Assembly (NCBI GenBank): GCA_965226245.1
Contig: CBDDCL010000015.1
Location: forward strand, 5,394,001 to 5,458,000
Origin: CBDCYS01 sp965226245
GTDB lineage: Bacteria; Acidobacteriota; Terriglobia; Bryobacterales; UBA6623
Direction: 5' to 3'
DNA: 64,000 nucleotides
The notes beneath the pieces are model-generated. The model searched no databases, was not told the DNA's origin, and was given only the letters and a program-made list of their open reading frames with translations. Each line of letters starts with the position of its first letter. Positions within the stretch are counted from its first letter, which is position 1. The position numbers and the translations under genes were made by a program. Below are positions 43,418 to 51,616 of the stretch, in pieces.

Positions 43418-46400
43418 CTACTCACGAGGCGCTGGAACCTTGGCCGGGCAGATGTTGCGGTAGTGTGGACAGCGGTAACAATGCTCTCCGGCGTTGAGCG
43501 GAAAATTGATTCTTGATTGTGCCGCGAAGAAGTCTTTGACTCGATCGGTGGCTGTCTTGATTGCGTCCGCGCCCACGTCGATGTCTACCGCCATGTTGGG
43601 CCGCAGGAAGTAGAGCACGGCGCGGTCGGGTCCGCAGCCGGCCGCTTTTGCGATTGCTTGGGCGTAGAGCTGGAGCTGCAGCTCATATTCACGCGCGTGC
43701 TCGGTCACGTCCCCGGACTTAACCTGATCCGTCTTGTAGTCGACCAAAACGCGCTCGCCGCCTTCGTCAAACCAGAGATCGACTTGGCCCCGCAGCAGGT
43801 GGCCGTCGAGAGCGAACAGCAGATTCTGTTCATGGCGGGCATCGGCCGGTACGCGTTTGCCGAGTTCACTTTCCTGGAAGCCGCGTACCCACTCCATCAC
43901 TTTGGTGTCTGCCGCATCGGGCGGTTGGGATCCGGCCAATATGGCATGGACGCGTTTTCCTAGTTCGGTCGCCTGACCCGGACGAGCCGCAACCAAAGAG
44001 GGGAGCGTGGCCGCTGTCGGATGAGGCGCGTCGAAGCGGCTAACCCCTCCCTCACGGTCGGGGCTCGGGGCATCTGGGCTCGGGACGGACCCCATTTCTT
44101 GGCTCCTTCCAGTTTCCGGTCCTTCAAGGCGCGCTTCCTGTTCGACCGTAGCGGCCTCAACGGTTCGTCCAAAGCCGAGGTAACGCGACAGATAGTAGCG
44201 GCGCGGACATTGAGAATAAAGCGCAATAGAGGTAACCGCCACAGCCGAATCGGATTGGTCTTCGGGCGGGTCGAGCGGGTCGAGCCAGTTGACCGCTTCC
44301 TGCCCGCCCGGTTCGCGGCTGACGGCGGACAGCTCGGCGGGCTGGTCGGTCTGAAGCAGCCGGAAACGAAGCCCGTTCACCTCTCTTTGCTGGGGAACGT
44401 TGCCGATCTGCTTGAAATCAAGCCGCAGCTTGTCGCGAATCAGCCGGGCCCAGTGCGTCGCCCGAATTGCTTGACCGCACGATGCACTCAGGACCAGGTG
44501 TTCTTCGGCGCGCGTCATGGCCACGTAGAAAAGCCGGTTTGACTCCTCGGCCTCGCGGCGCGTGACATCGGATCGAATGGCCGCGAAGACCGCGTCATCC
44601 GCCGGCTCGCCCGTGAGAGGGTCTTTCCATTTAGCCCCGATGCCGCGTGTAGCGTGGTATCCGGCCGCGCCCGTCTTGCCGCGCCCGTCCCGGTTGAGAG
44701 CCGCCAAGAATACAATCGGAAACTCCAGCCCTTTGGCTGCGTGCAGCGTCATGACGTGGACCGCATCGGCGGCTTCGTCGTGTACGGCGGCTTCGGCCTC
44801 GGGAGACTGCGTGCCCCGAAGTTCTTCAACCCGGGCCACAATCCGGTCGAAGCTCAGGTCCGATTTTTCGGAAACCCGCCGCAGCAGTTCCGAGAATTTT
44901 CGAATGTTCGCGACCTGGTGGGCTCCGGCCGGTTGAGACCATAGGTACGTTTCATAGCCAGTTTCGGCGATGATTCGGCTGAGCAGCAGATTGGGCGAAA
45001 CGTCGTCGCGCGTCAGCCGGAATCCTTCGAGCTGGCGCCGGAATTTTTCGAGGCGCACTTGATCGTCAGGTTCCTGGTTCGTATCCGAGAGAAGGCCGTC
45101 AGCCAGATTGTCGGCGTTTTCCTTGAGCCGCAGCATCGAGCCGTCGGTGATTCCAACGAGCGGCGAGCACAGCACGGCCGCCATGCTGATCTCGTCTCTT
45201 GGGTTGACGAGAATCCGCAGGAAATGTGTCAGGTCGCGGACCTCCGGCGCATCATAGAATCCGCGCCCGGCCGAGAGTTGATAAGGGATGCCGGCCTGCC
45301 GAAAACCGGCGGCGAACTCCTCGATCAGCTTGCGTGTCCGCAGCAGCACCGCGAAGTCGCTCCATTTCGGAGCGCGTGCCGCTTCGCCGACGCGAAGCTC
45401 CCGCCGTAGTTGGGCGATACGGGCTGCGACGTGCAGAGCTTCTTGTTGCAGAACTGTTTCTTTGACCAGGTGGCGGACGAAAAGAACTTCCACGCTCGGT
45501 ATTTCCTTTGGCCCAAACTTTCTTGCGGCGACGAGGGAACGCGGATCGATGCCGTCCTCGCCCGTGAGAATCACTTCGACCGCGCTCAGAATGTCGGGAC
45601 GGCTGCGGAAGTTCTCCTGCAACTCGACAATATGTCCATCATGAGCTTTGAGGTCGCCGCGGTAACGCCGAAAAACCCCCGGGTCCGCGTGCCGAAAGCC
45701 GTAGATAGACTGGTTGATGTCGCCAACCGCGAACAACGCCCCTTCGCCGGAGCCCCGACCGTGAGGGAGGGGTAAGCCACTACCGCGCGCCTCATCCGGC
45801 GGCGCCCCCACTCCCCGCTGCGGTTGCCGCCCGTCCACGCCAGGCCGCAGCAAGCTAATGAGTTTCGATTGAACCGGATTCGTATCCTGGAACTCGTCAA
45901 CGAGCACGTGGGAGAACCGCTCGCGCAGTTGCGGCGCATTCTCCAGCAAGCGGACGGCGAATCGCTCGAGATCATTGAAGTCGAGTTTCGAGACCGAGCG
46001 CTTCCGAGCAGCGTAGGACTCCTCCACTAATTTCACGGCGGCGGCAAGCCATTCACGGCACGGTTGGTGAAGTGAGTCCACCACCGCCGCCCTGCGGCGC
46101 GGCAAGGCCGATTGCCGCAGGGAATCGAGCGCCTCTTGCCCCGGCCCGGCGGCGCTCAGGCCATCGAGAAACTGGGCAAGTTCGTCCAGCAACGCGAGGT
46201 GCTCTTTGGCGGCGGACCCGATTGTGTTCAAGCGGCTGGCAAACTCTTCAAGCTCAGGCGAAAGAAGCAATAGCTGCAATTCCTCCAAGTGCCGCATCAA
46301 TTCGCTGTCACTAGCCTGGGAGGGGGCTTCCGCGAAGGGAGTCCCGTCGGAGGCGCGCATGGACTCGTAAACGCTTTCGATCGTGCCATGCACATCGAAT

Positions 46401-46897
46401 CCAGGAAAAGAGCGCAAGAACTGCTCCGTGGCGGCGGGTTGATCGGTGTGCATCCGCTCGAGAACTTCCTCGATCACACGGCGGCGTTCCAGGGCGAACT
46501 CCCACTCCTCCATGACGGAAAACTCGGGATCTAAACCGATTTCGAGGGCGTGCTCGCGGATCATCTGGGCACAAAAGGCGTGGATGGTCGAAATCGGCGC
46601 TCGCTGGAACGCTTGTCTCGCGGCGGCGTCTTCGTCCGCCGAGTTGACCAAGCGCTCGCGCATGTTGTTGGCGGCCTTCTCGGTGAACGTGATGGCGAGT
46701 ATGCTTCGCGGGTCGACTCCCTTCTCGGCGACCAGCCAGCGGAAACGCTCCACCAGCACGCGGGTCTTGCCCGAGCCGGGTCCCGCCATGACGCAGATGT
46801 CCCCGCGCCGCCAACTCGTGACGGCTTCGCGCTGACTGGCGGTTTCGGTCAGAGTTGAATCCGGCAAACGTCCCGGAAAGGGCAGTACGTATTGCAT
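43418..46897 (-). CDS. addA: AddA/RecB-like helicase-nuclease
   Basis: 1159 residues. UvrD-type helicase with Walker A AGPGSGKT (38-45), STIHAFCAQMIREH, the DEFQDTNPVQ motif II and ALFAVGDINQSIYGFRHADPG; later VHVMTLHAAKGLEFPIVFLA. The C-terminal RecB-like nuclease has ERVLVDYKTDQVKSGD. Iron-sulfur type cysteines occur in YSQCPRRYYL and HCYRCPHYRNICP. With AddB it resects double-strand breaks for recombination. Start ATG 46897 overlaps the end of the AddB reading frame in the duplicated segment; a TTG ten codons in is possible. Two copies of an interspersed repeat are inserted in frame (about residues 354-382 and 944-974). Confidence 0.88.
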   Translation of the reverse strand: MQYVLPFPGRLPDSTLTETASQREAVTSWRRGDICVMAGPGSGKTRVLVERFRWLVAEKGVDPRSILAITFTEKAANNMRERLVNSADEDAAARQAFQRAPISTIHAFCAQMIREHALEIGLDPEFSVMEEWEFALERRRVIEEVLERMHTDQPAATEQFLRSFPGFDVHGTIESVYESMRASDGTPFAEAPSQASDSELMRHLEELQLLLLSPELEEFASRLNTIGSAAKEHLALLDELAQFLDGLSAAGPGQEALDSLRQSALPRRRAAVVDSLHQPCREWLAAAVKLVEESYAARKRSVSKLDFNDLERFAVRLLENAPQLRERFSHVLVDEFQDTNPVQSKLISLLRPGVDGRQPQRGVGAPPDEARGSGLPLPHGRGSGEGALFAVGDINQSIYGFRHADPGVFRRYRGDLKAHDGHIVELQENFRSRPDILSAVEVILTGEDGIDPRSLVAARKFGPKEIPSVEVLFVRHLVKETVLQQEALHVAARIAQLRRELRVGEAARAPKWSDFAVLLRTRKLIEEFAAGFRQAGIPYQLSAGRGFYDAPEVRDLTHFLRILVNPRDEISMAAVLCSPLVGITDGSMLRLKENADNLADGLLSDTNQEPDDQVRLEKFRRQLEGFRLTRDDVSPNLLLSRIIAETGYETYLWSQPAGAHQVANIRKFSELLRRVSEKSDLSFDRIVARVEELRGTQSPEAEAAVHDEAADAVHVMTLHAAKGLEFPIVFLAALNRDGRGKTGAAGYHATRGIGAKWKDPLTGEPADDAVFAAIRSDVTRREAEESNRLFYVAMTRAEEHLVLSASCGQAIRATHWARLIRDKLRLDFKQIGNVPQQREVNGLRFRLLQTDQPAELSAVSREPGGQEAVNWLDPLDPPEDQSDSAVAVTSIALYSQCPRRYYLSRYLGFGRTVEAATVEQEARLEGPETGRSQEMGSVPSPDAPSPDREGGVSRFDAPHPTAATLPSLVAARPGQATELGKRVHAILAGSQPPDAADTKVMEWVRGFQESELGKRVPADARHEQNLLFALDGHLLRGQVDLWFDEGGERVLVDYKTDQVKSGDVTEHAREYELQLQLYAQAIAKAAGCGPDRAVLYFLRPNMAVDIDVGADAIKTATDRVKDFFAAQSRINFPLNAGEHCYRCPHYRNICPAKVPAPRE
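43975..44066 (+). repeat. About 90-bp interspersed repeat, copy 2 (inside addA)
   Basis: Same sequence class as 37931-38022, with AGCGTGGCCGCTG and AGCGGCTAACCCCTCCCT. It lies in frame within addA and adds roughly 30 residues (SRFDAPHPTAATLPSLVAARPG) just before the nuclease domain region ELGKRVHAILAG. Confidence 0.75.
45751..45836 (-). repeat. About 90-bp interspersed repeat, copy 3 (inside addA, inverted)
   Basis: Reverse complement of the same repeat (ACCCCTCCCTCACGGTCGG on the minus strand). It adds about 29 residues (GVGAPPDEARGSGLPLPHG) between helicase motif II and the FAVGD motif, again without breaking the frame. Confidence 0.7.
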
Positions 46898-47333
46898 ACA
46901 GTGCGGTCCGCCGGGTCGGCTTCGATTCTCCCTTGGCGGATCTCTTCGATGGCGTCCGAGGCGCGCAGCAAGGCGTCATGGAGCATGCCCCGAAAGCCTT
47001 CCTCGGAAAGACGCTGATCGTGCTTCTGTCAGTTCGGGAGGACATAGCCCCTCCAGACCCGCGCCGCGCACTAGTGGTTCGCGCTGACTGGCGGTTTCCA
47101 ATCAGAGTTGAATCCGGCAAACGTCCCGGAAAGGGCTCGTACGTATTGCATACAGTGCGGTCCGCCGGGCCTCGGCTTCGATTCTCCCTTGGCGGATCTC
47201 TTCGATGGCGTCCGAGGCGCGCAGCAAGGCGTCATGGAGCATGCCCCGAAAGCCTTCCTCGGAAAGACGCTGATCGTGCTTCTGAATCAGTTCGGGACAT
47301 AGCCCCTCCACGACCCAGCCGCGCATAGTGGTT
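46829..47333. repeat. Imperfect 252-bp tandem duplication over the addB/addA junction
   Basis: 46829-47080 and 47081-47333 are near-identical but differ by several one- and two-base indels. Each copy contains the end of addB and the start of addA. The left copy, when read in the AddB frame, gives the family-typical ending ADRTVCNTYCPFRDVCRIQL, whereas the right copy, used by the long AddB frame, has lost two of those cysteines by indels. Conversely the right copy keeps TMRGWVVEGLCPELIQKHD, which the left copy has garbled. Confidence 0.88.
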
Positions 47334-49792
47334 CCGTGGCGCAGTCCCCAATAGCGCAAACCCGCCGGACGCAGCCCCATCTCGCGCTCCAGGCCGATCA
47401 GATAGAGCGGGGCCTGCACCTTGAGGCCCTGGAAATGACCTTGCATCAGTTGTTCAACCCGCGCTCTGCCGGAGTATTTGTAGTCAATGACAAAGCCCAG
47501 GTTTTCGCCCATGACCTCGTAGCGGTCGATGCGCCCGCTGATGCGGAACGGGGCCTGCTCCATGTCGTCGATGAGGTAATCGAAATCCGCTTCGATCTTT
47601 TGTTCTTTGGCACCGGCGATGGGACGCGCTAATTCCTCGGCGGCGAAGCGTTCCAGGTCCGCCTCGATGCGGCAGCGGGCGGCTAGCGTTCGAAAGCCCG
47701 GGGGCACGCAGGCGGCTTCGCATTGTTCGCGCAGAACTTCCTCCAACACGTTTCCAATTTGCTTGCTGGGGTCGGCGCTCCACAAAGCGATCGCGCGGTG
47801 AACGATGTTTCCCTCCATCCCGGCGTCGAGTCTTTCCGCGGGCTTGACCGGAGGCTCCCGCAGTTTCAGCGTGCGCTCGGCAAAATGCTTGAACGGGCAT
47901 TGCAGGAATGTCTCGATTGATGTTGGCGCGAATGTTTCGTGTTTCTTGAGAACGAGTTCCTGGAGCGAGGGTGAATCAAAGCCCGCGGGCCGCTGCTCTC
48001 GGAACGGTGCCGCAGGTTCGCGCAGGCGAACGGGCCTGGCGGGAACGTCTTCCTCTTTCGGCTGCTCCAGGAAGAAGGACCGGAGCTGCTGGCGGCCTTG
48101 CTCGTCGAATCTCGAGTAGCTGAGAATCAGCTTCTCCGTGGCGCGGGTTGTCGCGATGCGAAACAGGAAGCTCTCCTCGTCGTCCTGATCTTTTGTGGTG
48201 CGAAGGTAGATGCCATTGCCGCGCAGTCGCCGCCGATCCGAGTCCCCCACGAAAAGGTTCTGGCTGTGGCGGCGCGGGAACAGTCCTTCGGCCAGACCGG
48301 GCACGAACACCACGGGGAGCTCCCACTGCCGCGCCTCATAGATGCTCAACACGTGGACGACATTGCGGCGCTGGTCCGCGGTGTGCAGGACAGTGTTTTG
48401 GAGAACGGAGTCGAAAGCGTCGAGGTATTGGGGCAGGGCGGCTCGTTCGATTCCATCGTTTTGCAGCAGTTCAGCCGCGTCGCCGGCCGCTTGGGTGATG
48501 GCCGGAATGGCATCAGCCAGGCTTCGCAGCTCGAGAACGCGCGCCATCGGAATGGCGTCGTCGACGGCCGGAAGCTTGAGCCAAGACTGCTGCAAAGACT
48601 GTGTGCGCGCGGCCCATTCACGCGGGGAGACCTTCTCGTTGCGCCAGTCCGCGATTGACCCCAGCCGCTCCAGCAGCCGGCCCAGCGAACGAGAGCTTCC
48701 GGCCTGCCGCTGGAGGAACGCCAATCCGTTTCCCGGGAGGTTTTGGCGGACTCTGAAATCGAACCGGTCCATAGTTGGATCGAGCCCGAGCGGGCCCGCG
48801 GCTCGTTTCAGGACGTCGAGCGTGTCCTCGGCGGGAAAACCCTTCGAGGCCGCGCGAAGCAGCCCGGTGACAAAGCGGGCCGAGGCGTGATGCGCCAGCG
48901 GCTGGGGAAGGCGCAGCCGAAACGGTATCTGAAGCCGCTCGAAGACGGACTGGATCAGCGGGGCGTAGTGCTCCGGCGTTCTTAGGACGATTCCGTAGTT
49001 GTGGAAGGGCCGGCCCTCTGCGATGATTCGCCTGGCGGTTTCCTCTACCTCGCCGAGGGGAGTGGACACCTGAATGATTTGCGGCCGGATCCGTGGCCGT
49101 TGCACGTGTTTGAGGCGCTTCGTCTCAGACCGGGCGAATTTCCTTTGCGGGTCTTGGGGCAGAGTCACCGTCGTGTTCTCCACCACATCGAGCGCCGCCT
49201 GAACAATCTCGTGCTCGCCGGCGGTGAAGTTCAGGAATCCGTCGAAAAACATTTCTCGCAAGGGTTCCAGCGCGCCCTCTCGTACGCCGGACGCCGCTTG
49301 CCGGAAACGCATTCCCGGATGCACGTACCCGGCTTGCTCCAAGCGGCGTTCATAGTCATGAAACACCCCGGCGAAAGCAGCTTGTTGGGGACTTTTCAAG
49401 AAGCGGGCCGCCGCTGATGCATCGGATCCCTCGGCCCAGAACTCCTGTATTGTCTTGAGCACGGCCGCATGCAGCCCGGTGGTGGTCTTGATTTGGCTGA
49501 ATTCTTCCCGGCTTGTTTCCCCGATTGCCCTCTTGAGAAGCCAGGACTCGACCGCCGCGGACGGGGTTTTCAAGGCGGGCGTGAGACCGGCGACAAAGTC
49601 CGCCATCGTGGCCACGACTTCGCCGGGCACGACCAGACCGCGGCGGGCCAGGGTATGGAGGGTGTGCTGGGCCATGCTGGCGGTGGGGACGATGAGCTTG
49701 ACCAGGGAGACGCGTCCTTCGCGGATCGCGGCCTCCAGCCGGGTCAAGACAAAGTGGGTTTTTCCGCTGCCAGGTGGGCCGATCAGGAGCAT
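47102..49792 (-). CDS. addB: AddB-like helicase-nuclease subunit
   Basis: About 896 residues from ATG 49792 (MLLIGPPGSGKTHFV, Walker A); the frame is open to TTG 49852. Helicase-like motifs include VHVLSIYEARQWELPVVFVPGL, and the C-terminal nuclease contains ENLGFVIDYKYSG. The first iron-sulfur cysteine is in TFLQCPFKHFAE. The last three cysteines are expected at the very end, but in this frame the end reads RTALYAIRTSPFRDVC; the intact CNTYCPFRDVC ending exists only in the neighbouring duplicate copy. Partner of addA, which follows with overlap. Probable function: processing of DNA ends for RecA loading. Confidence 0.82.
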   Translation of the reverse strand: MLLIGPPGSGKTHFVLTRLEAAIREGRVSLVKLIVPTASMAQHTLHTLARRGLVVPGEVVATMADFVAGLTPALKTPSAAVESWLLKRAIGETSREEFSQIKTTTGLHAAVLKTIQEFWAEGSDASAAARFLKSPQQAAFAGVFHDYERRLEQAGYVHPGMRFRQAASGVREGALEPLREMFFDGFLNFTAGEHEIVQAALDVVENTTVTLPQDPQRKFARSETKRLKHVQRPRIRPQIIQVSTPLGEVEETARRIIAEGRPFHNYGIVLRTPEHYAPLIQSVFERLQIPFRLRLPQPLAHHASARFVTGLLRAASKGFPAEDTLDVLKRAAGPLGLDPTMDRFDFRVRQNLPGNGLAFLQRQAGSSRSLGRLLERLGSIADWRNEKVSPREWAARTQSLQQSWLKLPAVDDAIPMARVLELRSLADAIPAITQAAGDAAELLQNDGIERAALPQYLDAFDSVLQNTVLHTADQRRNVVHVLSIYEARQWELPVVFVPGLAEGLFPRRHSQNLFVGDSDRRRLRGNGIYLRTTKDQDDEESFLFRIATTRATEKLILSYSRFDEQGRQQLRSFFLEQPKEEDVPARPVRLREPAAPFREQRPAGFDSPSLQELVLKKHETFAPTSIETFLQCPFKHFAERTLKLREPPVKPAERLDAGMEGNIVHRAIALWSADPSKQIGNVLEEVLREQCEAACVPPGFRTLAARCRIEADLERFAAEELARPIAGAKEQKIEADFDYLIDDMEQAPFRISGRIDRYEVMGENLGFVIDYKYSGRARVEQLMQGHFQGLKVQAPLYLIGLEREMGLRPAGLRYWGLRHGTTMRGWVVEGLCPELIQKHDQRLSEEGFRGMLHDALLRASDAIEEIRQGRIEAEARRTALYAIRTSPFRDVCRIQL

Positions 49793-49974
49793 GCGTGCCT
49801 GCTGAACGAGGATTGTAGCAGGCTTTCGAAAAAGCCCGGTTCGGGGGGGCAATCGGCGCTTGCGCGCGGGCTTGCGAGGAGCCCGGCGGGTTCTTCCAGG
49901 CGCTTCATCTTGGGGCGAAAAGCGGCGGGCGTATCGGACCCCCTCGGCGTGTAGCGGGTGTTAGAATTGAAACG

Positions 49975-50289
49975 ATGGATGTCGAGAAAACCATGCAGTT
50001 TCTGCTGGAGCAGCAGGCTGTATTCGCCTCCCGGATGGATGAGCTGGCGATCAATCTGGTGGCTATCGGGAAGGCCCAGGTGCGGTCTGAACAGTGGCAG
50101 GTGCGGTTTGAACAGCGGCAGGAGCGGTCTGAACAGCGGCAGGAGCGGTTTGAACAGCGGATTGAAGAATTGCAGGTTGGCCATGAAGAACGCATTCGCC
50201 GCCTAGAAGAGGGTCTCGATTCGCTGACCACGAAACTCGATCGTCTGTTCGAGGCCGGGTTCTCCATCAATGGCGGACGGCCACAGTAG
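49975..50289 (+). CDS. Coiled-coil hypothetical protein, paralogue 1
   Basis: 104 residues, MDVEKTMQFLLEQQAVFASR then three near-identical heptad-like units (RSEQWQV, RFEQRQE, RSEQRQE, RFEQRIE) and a second coiled coil EERIRRLEEGLDSLTTKLDRLF. Nearly identical to the gene at 50462-50734 except for the number of heptad units. It looks like a small cytoplasmic coiled-coil protein of unknown role. No strong ribosome site was seen before ATG 49975. Confidence 0.65.
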   Translation: MDVEKTMQFLLEQQAVFASRMDELAINLVAIGKAQVRSEQWQVRFEQRQERSEQRQERFEQRIEELQVGHEERIRRLEEGLDSLTTKLDRLFEAGFSINGGRPQ

Positions 50290-50317
50290 CAGCTCGTGGT
50301 GGAAGTCCGACGACGCG

Positions 50318-50408
50318 AAAAAAGGGGACAGCCAGCCGATTTCCGTACTCCACTGGCATTGAAATCAAAGCAGTTCGGCGAGCGAAAATCGGTGGCAGCC
50401 CCTTTTTT
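50318..50408. repeat. Palindromic MITE-like repeat between the coiled-coil genes
   Basis: AAAAAAGGGGACAGCC (from 50318) and its imperfect inverse GGCAGCCCCTTTTTT (up to about 50408), each extended inward by a GATTT/AAATC match, enclose about 45 bases. The shape suggests a small non-autonomous element or a strong bidirectional terminator. Confidence 0.6.
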
Positions 50409-50461
50409 TTCGCCCGTCGGGCGTCGCTTTCGGGGCCTGTATCCCTGTTAGAACAGAAGCG

Positions 50462-50734
50462 ATGGATGTCGAGAAAACCATGCAGTTTCTGCTGGAGCAG
50501 CAGGCTGTATTCGCTTCCCGGATGGATGAGCTGGCGATCAATCTGGTGGCGATCGGGAAGGCCCAGGTGCGGTCTGAACAGCGGCAGGAGCGGTTTGAAA
50601 AGCGGATTGAAGAATTGCAGGTTGGCCATGAAGAACGCATTCGCCGCCTAGAAGAGGGTCTCGATTCGCTGACCACGAAACTCGATCGCCTGTTCGAGAC
50701 CGGGTTCTCCATCAATGACGGACGGCCACAGTAA
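50462..50734 (+). CDS. Coiled-coil hypothetical protein, paralogue 2
   Basis: 90 residues. Starts with the same 38 residues as paralogue 1 (MDVEKTMQFLLEQQ...), has only one and a half heptad-like units (RSEQRQERFEKRIEE) and the same C-terminal coiled coil and SINDGRPQ end. Loss or gain of 14 residues, two heptads, keeps the coiled-coil register. The two genes are a tandem duplication separated by a palindromic repeat. Confidence 0.65.
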   Translation: MDVEKTMQFLLEQQAVFASRMDELAINLVAIGKAQVRSEQRQERFEKRIEELQVGHEERIRRLEEGLDSLTTKLDRLFETGFSINDGRPQ

Positions 50735-51042
50735 GGGTCTCATCTTCTCGCCCGTAGCTTCTCACTCTGCCGCAACCCAGCATTTTCCAATCCAAGAATT
50801 TGCTTTAATGGGGAACTTTTCTAGCTAACGCGACCGGCTTCCGGGAGGACGCGCAAGCGCTCCAGGGCGCCCGGAAAATCTCATTCTTGTTGGCGCTCAA
50901 GGCCTCAATACATGGTCATCCTGGTGTGATCCGGCGAACGGCTATTGGCCGCGACAGAGCGCGTAACCCCTTAAGCTCGGTGTTTTCGATTATGTTTGGC
51001 GCCCGTTCAATACGCGGATTTGGGAAAACGCCAGGTCCTACT
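50735..51042. other. Intergenic region without visible genes
   Basis: About 310 bases after the second coiled-coil gene. No supported frame, repeat or RNA structure recognised. Confidence 0.4.
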
Positions 51043-51550
51043 CTACGGACCCAAGTCATCCTCCCTTTGCGCGGGATGAGTTCTTGGCACGTCGCCAACT
51101 CGACCACCCGCCTGTGGGACTCGCGGCCAAGCCGTTTTCCTGACTCCTACGACGAAATCGGCATCACAGTCCAAAACTTGGAGAAGAGACAAGAGTTGAT
51201 CCATGGACTTGCGGTGGTTCGTCTGGTCCACAAGCCGATAGAATTGAGCCGCCGAGGCGCCGGATAATCTCCCTCTTCGATAGGGGGCTGGCCGCGATGT
51301 GCTCTTGCGCCTCCAGGGTCAGCTTGTAGAGCAGCAGATCTCGCGAGTAGCCGGGGTCGCGGTTGTACTCCAACACCTGCTCGATATGAACCGTTCCTTC
51401 GTTGCGTGAGCGCAAGACATAGGTAAAGCCTTCCCTCCCCAGTTCCTTATCAACGAAAACCTCCACTAGACCGAAGTTCCAGGGGCCGATTTCGGCGTAA
51501 GAGTAACCAAGAAAGGGAGTTAGGGTCGGTTTGGGGTGGTCTCGAAGTGC
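51043..51550 (-). pseudogene. HTH-type protein, 5' truncated and frameshifted
   Basis: The frame begins inside a gene (about 51550, LGYSYAEIGPWNFGL) next to an IS1634-type element. It continues through VEVFVDKELGREGFTYVLRS, GTVHIEQVLEYNRDPGY and SPLSKREIIRRLGGS; after a one-base shift near 51255 it becomes QFYRLVDQTNHRKSMDQLLSLL and runs to about 51043. The SPLSKREIIRRLG...QFYRLVDQ part reads like a helix-turn-helix DNA-binding domain of a small regulator. A frame from ATG 51466 alone would miss the N-terminal segment. Confidence 0.6.
51466..51486. repeat. 21-bp inverted repeat, left arm
   Basis: CTAGACCGAAGTTCCAGGGGC at 51466-51486 is the exact reverse complement of 53402-53422. The two arms bracket the IS1634-type transposase. 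On the left it lies inside the regulator gene (encoding GPWNFGL). Confidence 0.7.
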
Positions 51551-51616
51551 TGTTTGTAGCCACTAATTAGTGACTTTCTTCTGGACTTTTTGTTCTGTAT
51601 ATGCTATAATGGCTTT

